Shown here: positions 23,435 to 31,706 of the stretch, in pieces | Position numbering within the stretch: the stretch's first letter is position 1 | Layout: each line of letters opens with the position of its first letter | Notes under the pieces: generated by a model | What the model was told of the DNA's origin: nothing | What the model saw: the letters and a program-made list of their open reading frames with translations, nothing else | Databases searched by the model: none | Assembly: GCA_028693565.1 (NCBI GenBank) | Contig: JAQUVE010000016.1 | Coordinates: 1-32,455, forward strand | DNA length: 32,455 bases | Reading direction: 5' to 3' | Source of the DNA: Sulfurospirillaceae bacterium | GTDB taxonomy: Bacteria; Campylobacterota; Campylobacteria; Campylobacterales; Sulfurospirillaceae | Position numbers and translations under genes: made by a program

Positions 23435-24541
23435 TTACTCCAAATTCTTTTTAAATCGTTTGGCTGCAATGATAACAAAAAAACCACCCAAACCTATAAG
23501 CGCACAAAAATCTTCCCATAAATCCATAAAATCTGCCCCTCGAAGCACGATACCACGCATAATGTCAATATAATACGTCGCAGGGATAAGATAGCTAAAA
23601 GCATAAATTACCGTAGGCATTTCAGCTCTTGGGAACATAAAGCCTGAGAGAAGGATGGAAGGTAACATTGTTAGAAAGGCGTATTGGATTGCTTGCATTT
23701 GATTTTGTGCTTTGGTAGAGATAAGAAGCCCAAGCCCAAGCATACAAAAAATATAGGTTAAACTCATCAGTAAAAGAAGTACAATACTTCCCGTAATGGG
23801 TACGGCAAAGAGTGTGTTCATGATGCCAACCACCACAAGAACTTGAATAAAAGCGATGATATTAAAAGGAGCGAGTTTTCCAAGCATTAAGCCCATCGGC
23901 TCTACAGGAGTAACAAGGATTTGCTCTAATGTGCCTTTTTCTTTCTCTTTTACGATAGAGAGTGAAGTGAGTATAACGGTGGTAATCGTAAGGATAATAG
24001 CAATAAGCCCAGGAACCATAAAATTAGCTGTCTTAGATTCAGGATTGTAAAGCATTTGAGTACGTACATCCACTGCTTTGGGTGTTGTATCAAATGTTTT
24101 AAGATTGAGTCCATAATGAAGCCCTATAAGAGACGCGGCTTGTTGGGCTTGCGAAGCGATTGTTGAGTCACTGCCATCAATGAGTACTTGTACAGAGGCT
24201 TCGTGTGCATTTAAAAGATCGCGCGTATAATTTTCAGGGATGATAATACCCACTTTGGATTCGCCTTTGACTATACTTTTTAGAAGAGCTTCTTTGCTTT
24301 TGGCTTCTTGATGGATTTTAAAATAGCCGCTGTTGGTAAATTGCCACAATAGTTCGCTACTTTTTTGACTTCGATCGAGATTGAGTACAATGGAAGGTAT
24401 ATTGTGAACGGTTGTATTAATAGCATATCCAAACACAATGAGTTGAAAAATAGGGATTAAAAAGATAAAGAAAAGTGTGCCATGATCACGGCTAATTTGT
24501 TTACTCTCTTTGTAAAAGATGGCTTTAAATCCTCTGAGCAT
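23435..24541 (-). CDS. ABC-2 type transporter permease (YbhS/YbhR-like)
   Basis: The 368-residue inner-membrane protein has one N-terminal transmembrane helix (FFIFLIPIFQLIVFGYAI), a large periplasmic domain, and a cluster of five helices in the C-terminal half containing KEKEKGTLEQILVTP, the ABC-2 signature, followed by helices ending near the C-terminus. It is the membrane partner of the ATPase just upstream. I chose the ATG ending at 24541 (GGCGG upstream); in-frame ATGs at 24547 and 24577 would lengthen the overlap with the ATPase gene from 17 to 23 or 53 bases. Only one permease gene is present, so it probably forms a homodimer. Confidence 0.88.
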   Translation of the reverse strand: MLRGFKAIFYKESKQISRDHGTLFFIFLIPIFQLIVFGYAINTTVHNIPSIVLNLDRSQKSSELLWQFTNSGYFKIHQEAKSKEALLKSIVKGESKVGIIIPENYTRDLLNAHEASVQVLIDGSDSTIASQAQQAASLIGLHYGLNLKTFDTTPKAVDVRTQMLYNPESKTANFMVPGLIAIILTITTVILTSLSIVKEKEKGTLEQILVTPVEPMGLMLGKLAPFNIIAFIQVLVVVGIMNTLFAVPITGSIVLLLLMSLTYIFCMLGLGLLISTKAQNQMQAIQYAFLTMLPSILLSGFMFPRAEMPTVIYAFSYLIPATYYIDIMRGIVLRGADFMDLWEDFCALIGLGGFFVIIAAKRFKKNLE

Positions 24542-25475
24542 TTTCATCCGCCATGGTGGTAAAACTAACAAAAGCATCTTCTAATGAGGGCTCAAGAGGT
24601 ATGATTTTTTCACACGTAACTCCATCATTTTCCAACTGCTTTAGAATCATTTCAATAGAGTACTTTTCATGGTATAACAGATGCACTGAGCGTCCGAAAA
24701 TGGTTGCATCTTTGACAAAGTCATAGTTTTTTAAACACGCAAGCGCTTTAGCAATAGGGGTGGCAAAGACTTCTACACGACGGTACCCTTGAGGATTTAT
24801 GGAAGGATGATGACGTATCTCTTCAAGGGAGCCATTAATAACAAGCTTTGAGAGATAGATATATCCTAAGCTGCCACAGCGTTCTGCTTCATCCATGTAG
24901 TGTGTGGTGACAAAAAAGGTAACACCAAGGGCGGCATATTCAAAAAAAATATCCCACAACTGCCGACGTGCCACTGGGTCAATACCCGCTGTTGGCTCAT
25001 CTAAAAAAAGTACTTTGGGTTCATGGATAATGGCGCAAGCAAAAGCTAAACGTTGTTTCCAACCACCGCTAAGTTTCCCTGCCAATCGCTCTTGGTAGGG
25101 AAGAAGTTCGAGTTTTGCCAGTAAAAAAGCAATGCGTTCATTTAGTTTAGTCGCATTCAAGCCATAGATCGAGCCATAAAAGCGCATATTTTCAGCCACG
25201 CTCAAATCTTCATAAAGGCTAAATTTTTGAGACATATAACCCACGTTTTGGCGTATCATTTCACCTTCATCTTGAGCGTCAAAGCCCAGAACAGAAGCTT
25301 TACCTGCACTTGGCGCTAAAAGACCGCACAGCATCTTAATTACCGTAGTTTTACCTGAGCCGTTGGGACCTAGAAAACCGTAAATTTCACCCTGTTTGAC
25401 CTCGATGTTTAAATCGCTTACAGCTGTAAAAGAGCCAAAGCGTTTGGTGAGGCCTTCTGTTGAAATGGCATTCAC
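24525..25475 (-). CDS. ABC transporter ATP-binding protein (YbhF-like, single domain)
   Basis: The 316-residue ATPase has a complete nucleotide-binding domain: Walker A GPNGSGKTT (36-44), Q-loop Gln83, signature LSGGW (135-139, with Trp where Gln is usual), Walker B VLFLDE (155-160) and the switch His192. A 90-residue C-terminal extension is typical of ABC-2 drug or export ATPases. It is about half the length of E. coli YbhF, which has two domains. Its start overlaps the HlyD gene stop by 4 bases (ATGA) and its end overlaps the permease, so the three are coupled. Confidence 0.92.
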   Translation of the reverse strand: MNAISTEGLTKRFGSFTAVSDLNIEVKQGEIYGFLGPNGSGKTTVIKMLCGLLAPSAGKASVLGFDAQDEGEMIRQNVGYMSQKFSLYEDLSVAENMRFYGSIYGLNATKLNERIAFLLAKLELLPYQERLAGKLSGGWKQRLAFACAIIHEPKVLFLDEPTAGIDPVARRQLWDIFFEYAALGVTFFVTTHYMDEAERCGSLGYIYLSKLVINGSLEEIRHHPSINPQGYRRVEVFATPIAKALACLKNYDFVKDATIFGRSVHLLYHEKYSIEMILKQLENDGVTCEKIIPLEPSLEDAFVSFTTMADENAQRI

Positions 25476-26428
25476 GGAGCTATGACCTCGATAAACATTC
25501 CGCTTTTTAGTGCAGGATCAGAAATTTTTGCTTTAACTGCAAAAAGTAGATTAGCTCTATCATTTTGGGTAGAGATGTTTTTAGGCGTGAACTCGGCACT
25601 GTTAGCGATGTAAAAGATTTCTGCATTAAAAAGTTTGTCAGAGCCATCAATGTGCAATGTGACTTTTTGCCCAAGATGGATAGTATGCAAAAGTGTCTCA
25701 GGAACATAAAATTTTGCATACATATTTTGGGGTGTACTAAATTGAACAGCGATTTGATTTTTACCGATTAGATCACCCTTTTGGACTGAGATTTTTTCAA
25801 TTCTTCCATTTTCTGGTGCGACAATAGTAGCCTCATCTAATGTAATGAGCCAGAGTTTAAGTTCTGCTTGACTCTCTTTGAGAAGTGCTTTTTGAATCGC
25901 AATATCTTCTACTCGAAAACCATTTTGATACAGAGCAAGTTTTGCAACACTATTAGCATAATTGGCCTCTGCTTCATGTAATGTATTGCGTGCTGTATCG
26001 AATTCTTGTTGCGTTGTAGCATTAGCATAAAAGAGTTTAGATTGTCTTTGATACTGTGTTTGCGCATTGATACGGATGGCATTTTTGGCATCCATTGCTG
26101 CTTTTGCCATGAGTATTTCTTCTTTTTGATAGCCATAAGTAAGTTTGTTGAGTGTTTGCTGTTGCGATTCTATTTTTGCGCGTAAAGCTTCAATATTTGC
26201 GTTTGTTTCATGGGTGTCAAAACAAAGAATCGCATCACCTTTTTGAACACTTTCGCCTTCTTGTTTGAAAATGCGCTCAACCCTTCCACCCACCTTGGAT
26301 CCAAGATAAGCATCGTGTGTCTCGATTTGCCCGCTAAAGGTAATAGCAGAAGGTGTGAAGAGTGAAAAGCCCGATAAAAAACTTACTATCATGAGCAGAA
26401 AAGCACCTGAAAAGAGTTGTTTTACCAT
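25472..26428 (-). CDS. HlyD-family membrane fusion protein (YbhG-like)
   Basis: The 318-residue periplasmic adaptor has an N-terminal membrane anchor or signal (MVKQLFSGAFLLMIVSFLSG), a split biotinyl-lipoyl domain (GSKVGGRVERIFKQEGESV and APENGRIEKISVQKGDLI), a coiled-coil hairpin between them, and the beta-barrel block with AEFTPKNIS typical of the YbhG branch. It would link the ABC pump to an outer-membrane TolC-type channel, not encoded here. The ATG ending at 26428 is preferred: AAGGAC precedes it, and a longer frame to 26485 would start inside the promoter. It is the first gene of the efflux operon. Confidence 0.9.
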   Translation of the reverse strand: MVKQLFSGAFLLMIVSFLSGFSLFTPSAITFSGQIETHDAYLGSKVGGRVERIFKQEGESVQKGDAILCFDTHETNANIEALRAKIESQQQTLNKLTYGYQKEEILMAKAAMDAKNAIRINAQTQYQRQSKLFYANATTQQEFDTARNTLHEAEANYANSVAKLALYQNGFRVEDIAIQKALLKESQAELKLWLITLDEATIVAPENGRIEKISVQKGDLIGKNQIAVQFSTPQNMYAKFYVPETLLHTIHLGQKVTLHIDGSDKLFNAEIFYIANSAEFTPKNISTQNDRANLLFAVKAKISDPALKSGMFIEVIAP

Positions 26429-26456
26429 GATTTGGTCCTTTTTTAGCCTATATGGC

Positions 26457-26485
26457 ATTATAAAACAATTACCCAAAGAGGTCAA
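26457..26485 (-). promoter_or_regulatory. Sigma70-type promoter of the efflux operon
   Basis: On the minus strand -35 TTGACC (26480-26485) and -10 TATAAT (26457-26462) are separated by exactly 17 bases, 28 bases upstream of the ATG. This is the best complete promoter in the window. I see no convincing palindromic operator over it. Confidence 0.8.
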
Positions 26486-26593
26486 TCAATTCGTTGCATA
26501 TAAGCTAAATAATTTATACTAAAATTGTTTTTGTGATAACTTTAATCAATACAGCTCTACAATAGACAGTATCGTATATGGAAAGGATTTACA

Positions 26594-27289
26594 ATGTTGA
26601 AGATGGCTTTATGGACACTTGCATTTACATATTTATTGGCAGAGTATAATCCTATGGTTTTGCAATTGACAGGGGTAAAAACAACCCATTCTTATGAAGA
26701 TGGCAGTACAAAAGATGTTGATATTCAGCGTGATATTCCCAAAGAGTGCCTTGATGTTGGTATTGAAGCGACACTTTTATTTAGTGGTAACTTTGCCAGT
26801 GATACCGTACCGCTTTCTTGTACCAAACGTTTTGTCACTACTGTTGGCAAGGCACAACCAATGTTAGCAGCTCCAGGGGTACGAAGTGTTGGAGAGGTGG
26901 AAGTTCTTGATTTTATAAAAAATAAGCTAGGTGCTTTACCAAAGGAATATATTCTTGTAGATGCCCGAACGCAAGAATGGTTTGAGCAGATGAGTATCCC
27001 AAGTAGCGTCAATATACCTTACACTCATATGGAGTACGATGAGGTAATGCCTGAAGATTTTTTTCGTACAATGAAACTTTTGTCATTTGAAAAAAAAGGT
27101 AATCGTTATGATTTTAGCCATGCTAAAACAGCTTTACTATTTTGCAATGGGCCGTGGTGTTCACAATCACGTTTAGGGATTCAAAAGTTGTTAAAAATTG
27201 GCTACCCAAAAGAGAAATTATTGTGGTATCGAGGAGGAATGCAAGATTGGCTTATTTTTGGTTTTACGACGGTTAGACATTCTCACTAA
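26594..27289 (+). CDS. Exported rhodanese-domain protein
   Basis: The 231-residue protein begins with a short hydrophobic signal (residues 1-16). The rhodanese domain is C-terminal (about 105-225), with ILVDAR (120-125), an active-site loop CNGPWCSQSR with Cys184 as likely nucleophile, a second Cys189 in the loop and Arg193, and GGMQDW (214-219). Upstream lies a domain with Cys51 and Cys76 that may pair. Periplasmic sulfurtransfer (thiosulfate, polysulfide or cyanide as partners) would fit a sulfur-respiring relative of Sulfurospirillum, but the substrate is not deducible. GGAAAGGA is the ribosome-binding site. It is convergent with the hemerythrin gene. Confidence 0.85.
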   Translation: MLKMALWTLAFTYLLAEYNPMVLQLTGVKTTHSYEDGSTKDVDIQRDIPKECLDVGIEATLLFSGNFASDTVPLSCTKRFVTTVGKAQPMLAAPGVRSVGEVEVLDFIKNKLGALPKEYILVDARTQEWFEQMSIPSSVNIPYTHMEYDEVMPEDFFRTMKLLSFEKKGNRYDFSHAKTALLFCNGPWCSQSRLGIQKLLKIGYPKEKLLWYRGGMQDWLIFGFTTVRHSH

Positions 27290-27298
27290 ATGATGGTG

Positions 27299-27724
27299 TT
27301 AGGAAAGTGGGTTGGTATCAGTGACAGGCACAAAGGTATCTTTTCGCCATTGTTCGATTTTAAGATCATTTTCTAAGATATGCTCCACCAACCATTTGTG
27401 TGTAATCGCTTTCATTGCTTCTTGAATAGCAAAAATAGTCTTTTTTTCTTTAAGAATGGCAGTAAAATTTTTAATAAAATCTTCATGGAGTTTTTTGTGG
27501 TGGGCAAAGTAAGGGTACTCGATACTTTGCATATAAGCTTCTTCTTCAGCAAAATGTTCTTTCATATAGTTAAAAAACTCTTTGAATAGGTTGGCTAGTT
27601 CTTCTTTTGTTGTGCTTTTTTCATCTAATTGTCTCGCACAATTTGTCAGTCTAAAAAGTTCTTTATGTTGGGCATCTATTTTTTCATTCTTGAGGCTAAA
27701 GCGTTCTTGCCATTCGATACTCAT
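27299..27724 (-). CDS. Bacteriohemerythrin
   Basis: The 141-residue single-domain protein keeps all seven diiron ligands: His20, His57 and Glu61 (HFAEE), His76 and His80 (HHKKLH), His115 and Asp120 (HILEND). It would bind O2 reversibly for storage, delivery or sensing; such proteins are common in microaerophilic Campylobacterota. AAGGAG precedes the ATG. It is a single gene, convergent with the rhodanese gene, and a TATACT about 27 bases upstream is a possible -10. Confidence 0.95.
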   Translation of the reverse strand: MSIEWQERFSLKNEKIDAQHKELFRLTNCARQLDEKSTTKEELANLFKEFFNYMKEHFAEEEAYMQSIEYPYFAHHKKLHEDFIKNFTAILKEKKTIFAIQEAMKAITHKWLVEHILENDLKIEQWRKDTFVPVTDTNPLS

Positions 27725-28048
27725 ATAAGACTCCTTGTGATGTCGTGTAAAGTATAACGCACCAAAACAGAAAGAAACCTAAAATAAGTGTTTAAGTCAT
27801 AAAGTAAAAGTCTTAATTAAAGGCAAATTTGAAACGCATAAAATCCTATATGAATTATCGGTAAAAACGACATTTTAAAAGGTTTTAATTGACACAATAG
27901 AAACTTTATGGTGATAAGCGTTGATAATTTTTCTATGTGTTTGAAAATGGAATTATCGTTGCTTATTTAAGGTACAGTAACATAGCACTTTTTTTGTTAC
28001 CAAGCTGATATAATTTTTTTATACAATCACTGCGTGAAAGGAAGTCAG
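27725..28048. other. Gene-free divergent region between hemerythrin and phoH
   Basis: This 324-base AT-rich gap holds the divergent promoters. A 9-base direct repeat GAATTATCG occurs at 27852-27860 and 27950-27958. GTAAC (27977-27981) and GTTAC (27996-28000) form a short inverted repeat just upstream of the phoH promoter. I find no tRNA, convincing small gene or strong hairpin. Confidence 0.5.
28006..28014 (+). promoter_or_regulatory. Extended -10 promoter for the phoH operon
   Basis: TGATATAAT lies 35 bases before the phoH ATG, with a T8 run before it in place of a clear -35. It is identical to the extended -10 of luxS and the cadF-like gene. Confidence 0.75.
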
Positions 28049-29443
28049 ATGTCAGTCAGTAAAGTTTATGTACTCGATACAAATATAATTCTTCACAACA
28101 CCAATTTTATCAAAGAGTTGTGTGATGGTGGAAATAACATAATCGTGATCCCCGAAACCGTTCTTATCGAACTGGAAGATTTTAAGAAAAACTTCACCGA
28201 ACTTGGCTATCAAGCTAGAAGTTTTGCACGGATGTTGGCATCGTGTACGGTGCTTGAAGTAGAGATACAAGAAAATGTGCGCATTGTGAAAATGCAGCAT
28301 GGCGAAGATGTTTTTATCCATCTTTTTTCAAAGAATATGTACGAATCAGATTTAGATGCACAATATATTAATGAATCAAACGACAAGCGCATCATCGAAG
28401 TGGCCGCTTCAGCGCAAGAGTATTATAAAGATAAAAAGGTTATTTTTCTCTCCATCGATGTGTATGCCCGTATGTTTGGGCTTTTTTCCAATGTCACGGT
28501 GGAGTCCCTAAGAGAAGATCGAAGTGATGTGCCTGACTTTGAGTTTGTCAAGCAACTCAAACTTGATTCGGCACTGTTTAACACGCTCGATAAGAAGCTT
28601 ATCACCGAGTATGACCCAGAGTATCGCAATGGAAATTACAGTTATGAATTCATCAGTGATGATGGGAATAGTACGTATGGGGTGATCTCTCCTGGAGGCG
28701 TGATTCACATCATCAATGAGGATTTGGATTTTCGAGGTTTAGAAGTCAAGCCTATCAATACAAAACAAAAGTTCTTCATGAAGGCACTTTTGAGCAATCT
28801 TTATGACATTCATGTTATTGATGCACGAGCGGGTAGTGGGAAAACGTTGATGGCTTTTGTAGCGGCGATGCGTTTGGTCATGAAGGGCAGTTACGAGAAG
28901 ATTGTTTATGTGCGCAACTCCATCGAAAGTGTTGATAAAGGTGCAGATATCGGCTTTCTCTCTGGCAATGAAGAAAAATTTCGTATTTACAATATGGCGC
29001 TGTACGACACACTCGAATTTATCGCTAAGAAAAAGATGAAAAAACGTGATGTCATGGAGCCTCAAGTGGCGATTGAAAAGAAAGTGGCGGAGCTGATTAC
29101 GAAGTTTAATATCGAGAAATTATGGCCAGGTGAAGCCAGAGGTCGAACGCTCTCCAATGCCATCGTTATTTTAGATGAGTGGCAAAATAGTTCTAACAAT
29201 ACGACTCAACTGATCCTTTCTCGTTTGGATAACAACTGTAAAGCCATCGTTATTGGCTCCAATCGACAAATTGACAATATGTACCTTAACCGTTTCAATA
29301 ACGGTTTAACCTCCTTGCTTAAACAGACTAAAAAAGAGCAAAGCCATATCTCGTTGTTTGCGATAGAGCTGGATAAATCGGTACGAGGTAAGTTTTCACA
29401 CTTTGCCGATGAAATTTTTGGAGACAGCGATAAACAAAGATGA
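28049..29443 (+). CDS. PIN-PhoH family ATPase/ribonuclease (YlaK-like)
   Basis: The 464-residue protein has an N-terminal PIN domain (VYVLDTNIILHN, Asp10) and a C-terminal PhoH ATPase domain (Walker A ARAGSGKT, 259-266; Walker B ILDEWQN with Asp376-Glu377). PIN-PhoH proteins act as RNA helicase/ribonucleases in characterised cases. DEWQN replaces the commoner DEAQN. The ATG at 28049 follows AAAGGAAG; an in-frame GTG at 28034 lies upstream of that site and is rejected. The stop overlaps the next ATG (ATGA), making it the first gene of a four-gene coupled operon. Confidence 0.92.
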   Translation: MSVSKVYVLDTNIILHNTNFIKELCDGGNNIIVIPETVLIELEDFKKNFTELGYQARSFARMLASCTVLEVEIQENVRIVKMQHGEDVFIHLFSKNMYESDLDAQYINESNDKRIIEVAASAQEYYKDKKVIFLSIDVYARMFGLFSNVTVESLREDRSDVPDFEFVKQLKLDSALFNTLDKKLITEYDPEYRNGNYSYEFISDDGNSTYGVISPGGVIHIINEDLDFRGLEVKPINTKQKFFMKALLSNLYDIHVIDARAGSGKTLMAFVAAMRLVMKGSYEKIVYVRNSIESVDKGADIGFLSGNEEKFRIYNMALYDTLEFIAKKKMKKRDVMEPQVAIEKKVAELITKFNIEKLWPGEARGRTLSNAIVILDEWQNSSNNTTQLILSRLDNNCKAIVIGSNRQIDNMYLNRFNNGLTSLLKQTKKEQSHISLFAIELDKSVRGKFSHFADEIFGDSDKQR

Positions 29444-30213
29444 CCAAACACTATTTTGCCCAGCACGATGAACCGTTACATTTTCGCTCTATCTTTATCT
29501 CAGATGTGCATTTAGGAACGAAGTTTTCACAAACCGATGAGTTGTTGGAATTTTTCAAATACACACGATGCGAAAATCTCTATTTGGTGGGCGATATTGT
29601 AGATGGCTGGGCGATTAAACGCAAGCTTAAATGGGCGCAATCACATTCGGATGTGATACAAAAGATTCTTCGTAAAGCACGTAAAGGGACAAATGTTTTT
29701 TATGTGACAGGCAATCATGATGATTTTTTGCGCTCTTTTTTGCCTCTAGGATTGGGTGAGAATTTTACCATTGCTGATGCGTTTGAGTATATTTCATTGC
29801 GCCGTGAACGCTTTTATGTCACCCATGGAGACTTTTTTGATAGTGTCACGATGACCAAACGGTGGCTTGCGGTACTTGGTGATATGGGTTATGATGTGTT
29901 GTTGAACGTCAACCAAATTTTGACATGGCTTCGTAAAAAGATGCGCTATAAAAGCCATTGGTCACTGTCAAAATATGTCAAAGATAATGTCAAAAGCTCT
30001 GTAAGCTTTATCACGGATTTTGAACAAATACTCAGCGAGCATGCCAAAAGACATCAGTACGATGGTGTTATTTGCGGGCATATCCATAAGGCTGAGATCC
30101 GCGATATTGATGGGATAAAATACCTTAATTGTGGCGATTGGGTAGAGTCTTGCAGTGCGGTTGTTGAAACAGATGAGGGTGAGTTTAAAGTCATCCATTG
30201 GCTGGAAGATTGA
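29440..30213 (+). CDS. LpxH-like metallophosphoesterase (UDP-2,3-diacylglucosamine diphosphatase family)
   Basis: The 257-residue calcineurin-like phosphoesterase has a complete two-metal site: SDVHLG (Asp22, His24), GDIVDGW (Asp52), GNHDD (Asn92, His93), THGD (His129) and GHIHKAE (His214, His216). The pattern fits the UDP-2,3-diacylglucosamine diphosphatase family that makes lipid X for lipid A, though some relatives have other roles, and the 257-residue length leaves this open. It overlaps phoH by 4 bases and the patatin gene by 4 bases if that gene starts at TTG 30210. Confidence 0.85.
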   Translation: MTKHYFAQHDEPLHFRSIFISDVHLGTKFSQTDELLEFFKYTRCENLYLVGDIVDGWAIKRKLKWAQSHSDVIQKILRKARKGTNVFYVTGNHDDFLRSFLPLGLGENFTIADAFEYISLRRERFYVTHGDFFDSVTMTKRWLAVLGDMGYDVLLNVNQILTWLRKKMRYKSHWSLSKYVKDNVKSSVSFITDFEQILSEHAKRHQYDGVICGHIHKAEIRDIDGIKYLNCGDWVESCSAVVETDEGEFKVIHWLED

Positions 30214-30980
30214 AAGTCTCTTTAGCGCTCTCGGGTGGTGCAGCACGAGGTGCTTTTCATTTAGGTGTATTGAGTGCACTTGAAGAAATTGGCATTGAAA
30301 TAGAAGCTATTTCAGGAACCAGTATAGGCTCCGTAATTGCAGTAGGGTATGGTTCGGGGCTAAGACCTTACGAGATGTTAGAGATATTTAAGTCTAAAGC
30401 CTTTAAAAAAGTGTTACAATTTAACTACTTTCAAAAAGGGGTGCTAAAGATTGACGAGAGTGCTTCCATCCTTCAAACCTTTGCTCCCATTAAAAAACTC
30501 GAAGCGATGGTGCGACCCACATTTATCACGTGTGTTGATGTTTTAAGTGGGAAAATCGTGCGTTTTAGTGAGGGTGATGCTATTACGCTTGCCATCGCAA
30601 GCTCTGCTTTAATGCCACTTTTTAGACCTATTGCGTATGAAAATTATTTATTAATTGATGGTGGTTTTATGGATAATCTTCCTATCGCACCGCTCAAAGC
30701 TTTTGATGTTCCTATCTTTGGTGTGGATTTACACCCGCTTCTTGAAAGCCAAAAACGTCATTTTTTTGGGGTCTATTTTCGCTCATTATTTTTAACATTT
30801 ATCGCTTCCTCTCAGTCTCAAATAGAGGCTTGTGATGTGTATATCACCGATTCTCGTTTAGAAGGTTCAACTCTTTTTGGATTTGGTGATTTAGATAAAT
30901 GTTTTTCTTTAGGCTACGAAAGTGGCCATCAGCAAATTTTGACATACCTGTCACAAACAATGTATAATAAATGTTTTTAG
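30210..30980 (+). CDS. Patatin-like phospholipase (RssA family)
   Basis: The 256-residue protein has the patatin fold: oxyanion hole SGGAARGAFHLGVL (residues 8-21), nucleophile elbow GTSIG (Ser38), and catalytic Asp150 in IDGGFMDNLP. It would hydrolyse acyl chains from lipids. No ATG fits. TTG at 30210 overlaps the upstream stop as TTGA, and TTG at 30198 is the alternative that adds four residues; neither has a good Shine-Dalgarno sequence, so coupled translation is likely. There is no signal peptide, so it is cytoplasmic or membrane-associated. Its position after the LpxH-like gene suggests lipid turnover. Confidence 0.88.
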   Translation: MKVSLALSGGAARGAFHLGVLSALEEIGIEIEAISGTSIGSVIAVGYGSGLRPYEMLEIFKSKAFKKVLQFNYFQKGVLKIDESASILQTFAPIKKLEAMVRPTFITCVDVLSGKIVRFSEGDAITLAIASSALMPLFRPIAYENYLLIDGGFMDNLPIAPLKAFDVPIFGVDLHPLLESQKRHFFGVYFRSLFLTFIASSQSQIEACDVYITDSRLEGSTLFGFGDLDKCFSLGYESGHQQILTYLSQTMYNKCF

Positions 30981-30994
30981 TATGAAGGAATGAG

Positions 30995-31687
30995 ATGACT
31001 AGTAAAGAGTATTTAACACAAATGTTCGCTCTCCAACAAAAACTTAATGATGAGACCAATGGGATTGGTTGGGAGAATGGTTACACAAAAAATAATCGCA
31101 TGATCAATTGGAAACGTTGTATTTATATGGAGAGTGCAGAGCTTATCGATAGCTTTACATGGAAACATTGGAAGAGTATTGATAAGCCAACGGATTGGGA
31201 TAATGCAACGATTGAGATTGTTGATATTTGGCATTTTGTGATGAGTTTATTATTGGAAGATTATAAGGTCAATAATCGTGGTGGTTTAGAACAATTAATT
31301 TTAGATGTTTTGGATGTACAGGGTTTTGAAGCGTTTACAAAAGAGCCACAATCTAATCAATCTGCGGATGTGATGGAATTAATTAATGATATTGAAAGTA
31401 TTATCCATGAAACAACAGGTTTTGAGTTAGATTTATTTGATGGGTTGCTACGTGACTATTTTACATTAGCCCGAAAATGTGGTGTAAATTTGAAAATTTT
31501 ATATAAATTTTATGTCGCTAAAAATGTTCTCAATCAGTTCCGCCAAGACCATGGGTATAAAGAAGGTAGTTACAAAAAAATATGGAACGGTAAAGAAGAT
31601 AATGAAGTGATGTTAAGCTTTTTAGATGGGGAAGAAGCACCTACTATTGAGGATTTATATAAACAACTTGAAAAAGCCTATAAGTAG
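30995..31687 (+). CDS. dut: Dimeric all-alpha dUTPase (Campylobacter type)
   Basis: The 230-residue protein belongs to the all-alpha NTP pyrophosphatase superfamily. It hydrolyses dUTP to dUMP and keeps uracil out of DNA. The Mg-binding helices carry ExxE (Glu46, Glu49 in YMESAELIDSFTWKHWK) and ExxD (Glu74, Asp77 in EIVDIW). Length and sequence closely fit the Campylobacter jejuni dimeric enzyme, unrelated to the trimeric E. coli Dut. AAGGAATGAG precedes the ATG, 14 bases after the patatin stop, so it is the last gene of the phoH operon. It is convergent with the QueD-family gene. Confidence 0.95.
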   Translation: MTSKEYLTQMFALQQKLNDETNGIGWENGYTKNNRMINWKRCIYMESAELIDSFTWKHWKSIDKPTDWDNATIEIVDIWHFVMSLLLEDYKVNNRGGLEQLILDVLDVQGFEAFTKEPQSNQSADVMELINDIESIIHETTGFELDLFDGLLRDYFTLARKCGVNLKILYKFYVAKNVLNQFRQDHGYKEGSYKKIWNGKEDNEVMLSFLDGEEAPTIEDLYKQLEKAYK

Positions 31688-31706
31688 TGATTGACCACTA
31701 CTTATA
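31679..31706. terminator. Palindrome containing the dut and queD stop codons
   Basis: A perfect 11-bp stem (31679-31689 with 31696-31706, TATAAGTAGTG) has a 6-base loop ATTGAC. The dut TAG lies in one arm and the queD-like TAG in the other. No T-run follows, so it may work as a weak bidirectional terminator or protect both mRNA ends. Confidence 0.65.

Noticed and set aside
27908-27970. A 20-codon open frame in the gap before phoH
   Set aside because: No ribosome-binding site precedes its ATG and it has no recognisable feature; chance is sufficient in AT-rich DNA.
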